NCBI RefSeq assembly: GCF_001949145.1 | Contig: NW_019091529.1 | Span: 6,420-16,573, forward strand | DNA: 10,154 bases | Reading direction: 5' to 3' | Source of the DNA: Acanthaster planci | Taxonomy: Eukaryota; Echinodermata; Asteroidea; Valvatida; Acanthasteridae | Shown: in pieces, positions 7,220 through 10,154 of the stretch | Position numbering within the stretch: the stretch's first letter is position 1 | How the letters are laid out: every line of letters begins with the position of its first letter | Program-made: the position numbers and the translations under genes | Notes under the pieces: model-generated | The model's database searches: none | Told to the model about the DNA's origin: nothing | What the model saw: the letters and a program-made list of their open reading frames with translations, nothing else

Positions 7220-7464
7220 GGGTAATTCCAGAAATTGTGGGTCAAAAGTGTGACATTTTTGTGTCCCGGTTACATCTGACCTTTGTTATTTGACATGGAA
7301 ATATCCTCGGAATTGATTTCAAACTATTTCTATTTCTTTGGCAGGTAATTTGCAATAATTCACCACTCTTTGAAATTAGAAAATGTGTTCTAAACTGACA
7401 AATTCATATGTCAGATGTGACAGGGACACCAAAAAAAAAAAATCCCAAATTTCTAGAATTACCC
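7220..7464. mobile_element. 245-bp MITE-like element with terminal inverted repeats
   Basis: The left end GGGTAATTCCAGAAATTGTG (7220-7239) is mirrored by a right end finishing CCAAATTTCTAGAATTACCC (7445-7464). The complementarity continues inward to GTGTCCCGGTTACATCTGAC (7261-7280) against GTCAGATGTGACAGGGACAC (7410-7429). GAAT directly flanks both ends (7216-7219 and 7465-7468) and may be a 4-bp target-site duplication. A 12-base A run lies in the right arm. No open frame of note is present, so the element would need a transposase in trans. Superfamily unknown. Confidence 0.75.
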
Positions 7465-7555
7465 GAATGCAAATTTCCAGGGATACGGGCACAGGAGAGA
7501 ACGGAATAAATGTCATCTTTCAACAGAAACCCGAAAGGTTAAAGAAATGATGCCA

Positions 7556-7740
7556 TCCAGACGGCGTTTTATTCCGGCCAAGTTGTTTGACCGCTGCATC
7601 ACGTACTTCGAAACTCGGAGGTACAGGTCACCTTCGTCAGTCTGAGGTTAACTATAAAAACGACAGAATTCGCAGACGACCAGGTATCAACCTCATTGGA
7701 GACGGGTCCAGACGACCTCACCCCTAGCTTCATTACAAAC
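7556..7740 (-). mobile_element. Possible retroelement tail
   Basis: Read on the minus strand, this stretch contains CTGACGAAGGTGACCTGTAC followed by CTCCGAGTTTCGAAG. That wording resembles the GA-rich tail that follows the last frame of some invertebrate retroelements, where a GACGAAG..GACC..CCGAAACG-type motif is common. A minus-strand frame gives DEGDLYLRVSKYVMQRSNN without stops across that part, but no domain is complete. The similarity is from memory of such tails and not from a search, so confidence is low. Confidence 0.25.
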
Positions 7741-7769
7741 TTTAATTGTTTAATTCATCTCCCTTCTTT

Positions 7770-8924
7770 AAGAAACGTCAAATTCCGTCATTAAAATCTG
7801 GCAATGACACAAAGTTTTCAATTGCATAATTGATTCTGGTAAGAGTATCGCTTCTTGGTTCAACTATTTTCGAGACATTGACTGAGGATTCATCTGGATG
7901 TTACCGAAATCCCGCCAGGCACAGGTGTCAGGGAAATGTGCTGTTCAGCCCTCCAGCCACTCCAAATATCAACAATCATATCCCTAGAGACCTTTGTCAA
8001 ATATGTCTTATCTGAAAGCACTATCTCACCGGTACAAGCTACATTCAATGCAAGTGACATTGCCCTACGATCTTCTGCATTAATAATTCAACAGAGGAGC
8101 TGACTATCCCCCGCTGTCAACGCCAGACTCTCACAGAGAAAATAATGGCCCTGTTCAGAACGGGGCTGAAATATGGTATGACCTTATCGAGACCTTGTTG
8201 AATTGAGACTTTGTTCTATAATGAAATTATTTTTAAAAAACCATTCAAAATTGATCTTTTCCAATAGGAAAGAACTTGAAACTGAAAAGGAAAATACCCT
8301 CTGGGGTTCAAACCAAACACCCACAAAAATAATCACTAAATGCACTACACAAGCCAGCTCGTCTGGACCAATTTTTTCCCCTTCTTCGAAGCCCACCACC
8401 TTGCATGACGACGCTGAAGCTGTTATGTAACTCAGGAAATACCACAGTATATTTTGGCCCAGTTCAGGCTAGGAACAATTCTCTATGAAAGACTCACTTG
8501 TCAATAGCGGTGGGTAGTCATATTGGATGCTTCAAATTGCACTCACATCTTTTCCACAAAAAAAGTATAAATGAAACTAGCCCTTTAATTAGAACATTTC
8601 ATTTGCAAGAAACCATGCAAAGATTCCTGCTGGAAAAAAAGGAGATTTTTTTACATTTGTTTACTATTACAAAGCAAGAAGACAAAACAAAACATAGTTA
8701 ATATGCATGATAGTCTAGTTTACAAGTTGGGATTGTTACATTTCATCACATGAGTCTCTCATCTCTTTTCAAATTATACATCAATTTCGTTTCTGCAACA
8801 AAAATTTTTGGTGAAAGTAAAAGTAAGAATTTCATTTAATCGATGAAAGATATCAAGTTATTTGGTAAAACAGAATTTACGGACAATACACTTAAAAGTG
8901 TCACATTTCGGCTTACTCCTTGCC
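7770..8924. other. Unassigned stretch, no recognisable gene
   Basis: It is AT-rich with only short open frames. Small structures seen are CCCTGTTC/GAACGGGG around 8149-8165 and a 9-base inverted pair, AATTCAACA (8085-8093) with TGTTGAATT (8196-8204), which could bound a small element of about 120 bp. No splice-flanked coding block was recognised on either strand. Confidence 0.5.
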
Positions 8925-9351
8925 TTTCCCAGTTAATTTTGCACTTCTGTTATTTAAAATGGCTTAAAGGAAAGTCAATTTCATTAAAGAGGGGTCACTC
9001 GCCCCAAATGTTGACTCCAATTTCAAAATAACACCACTAGATTTCAGTTTTAGAGCACTGTAATGGATTAAAAAATTCTTATTCATCCTGTAAATCATCC
9101 ATTTCGAATCGGTAAATGAACGACAAAAACAAATTTGCTTTTCAAATTCAACGCCATTCCTGGATTGAGACGAAAATGACAATAAAAAGGAAGAGTAAGA
9201 ATACTTTTTTGTAACTTACAATGCTCTGAAAGTGAAATCTAGTGGTGTTATTTGGAAATCGAAATCAACATTTGGGACGACCCCTCTTTGACCCAATCAA
9301 ACTTTCTTGTATGCAATTTTAAACGAAAGAAGTGCTAAATTAACTGGGAAA
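8925..9351. mobile_element. Fold-back element with arms of about 163 bp
   Basis: The left arm (8925-9088) and right arm (9189-9351) are imperfect reverse complements. Matching blocks include TTTCCCAGTTAATTT at the outer ends, AAAGAGGGGTC with GACCCCTCTTT, CCAAATGTTGA, and AATAACACCACTAGATTTCA. Several one- to three-base indels separate the arms, which suggests age. The spacer is about 100 bases. No transposase or clear target duplication was seen. It lies about 305 bases past the ceramidase stop codon on that gene's strand, so a transcript reaching it would carry a long double-stranded region. Confidence 0.8.
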
Positions 9352-9655
9352 ACTGATATCTGATTCCATGGGCGTGACTAAACTGATGGAAAGAATGCAG
9401 TGTGCATGTTGTCATCAAATAGCAAAAATATGTGACCGTTTTGTCATAATTGTCTTTTTTCAAATAAAGGAGCTATAATACTTTCAAAACATGGGTAAAC
9501 AATTCAGATTACACTGCCATAAATCATCAATAGACCTCTCCCCCACCCCCAAAGAAAATAACGGTACAGGGTGAGCTTTAGAATGTGAGAAGTAAACAAC
9601 AATCAGGTTTACAATGCTCTGGATTGATTGGGCCTGCTCGGCTAGTCTTATCTGG
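9352..9655 (-). other. Downstream flank or 3' untranslated region of the ceramidase exon
   Basis: This stretch follows the minus-strand stop codon. No AATAAA or ATTAAA was found on the minus strand here, so the 3' end of the message cannot be placed. A plus-strand AATAAA exists at 9463-9468, with no plus-strand gene to go with it. A C-rich run lies at 9540-9549. Confidence 0.45.
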
Positions 9656-9836
9656 TTAACTGGTGACATTAAACTCACGAGACACACCATCATATGGTTT
9701 GATCCCTTCAATGATGTGTTTTGCATTGCCGTAAACATGGAAGCGGTAGGTACCAGTAGGCATTGTGGGAGGAATATGCCACCAAGTCGTTACCTCACTG
9801 AAACCAAGTATCTCATCAGTACGCTTCCAGTAGAAT
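9656..9836 (-). CDS. Neutral ceramidase, terminal exon (partial gene)
   Basis: Neutral ceramidase hydrolyses ceramide to sphingosine and a fatty acid, as a secreted or membrane-anchored enzyme. This exon encodes the last 59 residues, from FYWKRTDEILG to REFNVTS, then TAA (9658-9656). Typical features of the family's C-terminal immunoglobulin-like domain are a start in RFYW, a WHIP motif, GTYRF, then Y.G..K, and the closing PYDG.SR.F.V. The minus strand shows a pyrimidine-rich tract ending TTTTTCATTCAG just before position 9836, a good splice acceptor. It splits a codon whose third base is the A at 9836, so an AGA or CGA arginine would restore the conserved RFYW. The catalytic N-terminal domain and earlier exons must lie beyond 10154. 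The identification rests on recalled family patterns. The exon looks intact, but a lone pseudogene exon cannot be ruled out. Confidence 0.75.
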
Positions 9837-10154
9837 CTGAATGAAAAACAAGATTGGACTGGTTGAAGTAACACCGTCCATAACTGGTTTCTAAACAGAT
9901 GTTCCCATCTGAAGTCATCCTTCTGAGCAATGAATCAAAAGATCGTACTTGGAACAAAAGACCTGCTGCTGGGAATTGCCATCATTTTTCGGCTTGCATT
10001 TTTCGAAGGTAATCCGTCACTATTTTTAAACAGTATACCACTGTTTTGGGCATAGCACGCCAACAGATTAGCACAGTGGACATAAGTGTTCCAGGGCCCC
10101 ATTGATGAGTGACACAGCACCACTGCACGCTAATCCGGCCGTGTTTGAAAGGAC
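9837..10154 (-). other. Intron sequence upstream of the ceramidase terminal exon
   Basis: No coding block resembling the penultimate ceramidase exon was recognised on the minus strand, so this is most simply the 3' part of an intron. It contains small inverted repeats: CAGATG-TTCC-CATCTG at 9896-9911, AAACAGT/ACTGTTT at 10028-10046, and an imperfect pair, GATTAGCACAGTGG (10066-10079) with CCACTGCACGCTAATC (10120-10135). A 62-codon open frame at 9935-10123 has no recognisable features. Confidence 0.55.

Noticed and set aside
7651-7658. TATA-like ACTATAAA on the plus strand
   Set aside because: No initiator, upstream elements or downstream gene were seen, and the stretch reads better as a minus-strand retroelement tail.
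9935-10123. Minus-strand 62-codon open frame upstream of the ceramidase exon
   Set aside because: It does not resemble the expected penultimate ceramidase exon and lacks flanking splice sites in a compatible phase.
1-10154. CRISPR array, bacterial operon or phage cluster
   Set aside because: There are no regularly spaced short repeats and no ribosome-binding-site-led genes. The coding density is near zero and there is a spliced exon.

Overview
The window looks like nuclear DNA of an animal, most likely a marine invertebrate. It has no operon-like layout and almost no coding sequence. It is dense in fold-back repeats, and it carries one exon with a splice acceptor that encodes the C-terminus of a neutral ceramidase. 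A deuterostome such as a lancelet, hemichordate or echinoderm is plausible, but the species cannot be fixed from what is visible.

Positions 1-4664 hold two direct copies of a unit of about 2.3-2.4 kb (1-2255 and 2257-4664), meeting at a single undetermined base at 2256. Each copy has the same order of parts. First comes a palindrome-rich module with several nested inverted repeats and a CRE-type site. Then come an alternating purine-pyrimidine tract and two further hairpins. A second CRE site and a TATA box follow, with a stem-loop at the predicted transcription start. The last 700 or so bases are AT-rich and have no credible reading frame. The copies differ by scattered substitutions and a few clear structural changes, at a level that could be either a true tandem array or two haplotypes joined by the assembly.

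Positions 4665-6070 hold a short tRNA-like stretch with a good A box, a fold-back element with arms of about 240 bp (4900-5805), and a diverged fragment of the left part of the 2.4-kb unit (5908-6024). Positions 6070-7215 hold nothing recognisable. A 245-bp MITE-like element with terminal inverted repeats and a possible 4-bp target duplication lies at 7220-7464, followed by a stretch that resembles the tail of a reverse-strand retroelement. Positions 7770-8924 are unassigned.

Positions 8925-9351 form a third fold-back element. At 9656-9836, on the minus strand, is the terminal exon of a neutral ceramidase, whose earlier exons must lie beyond the right edge. The 8925-9351 fold-back lies about 300 bases downstream of that stop codon and could fall in the gene's 3' untranslated region. 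No gene in the window can be shown to work with another.
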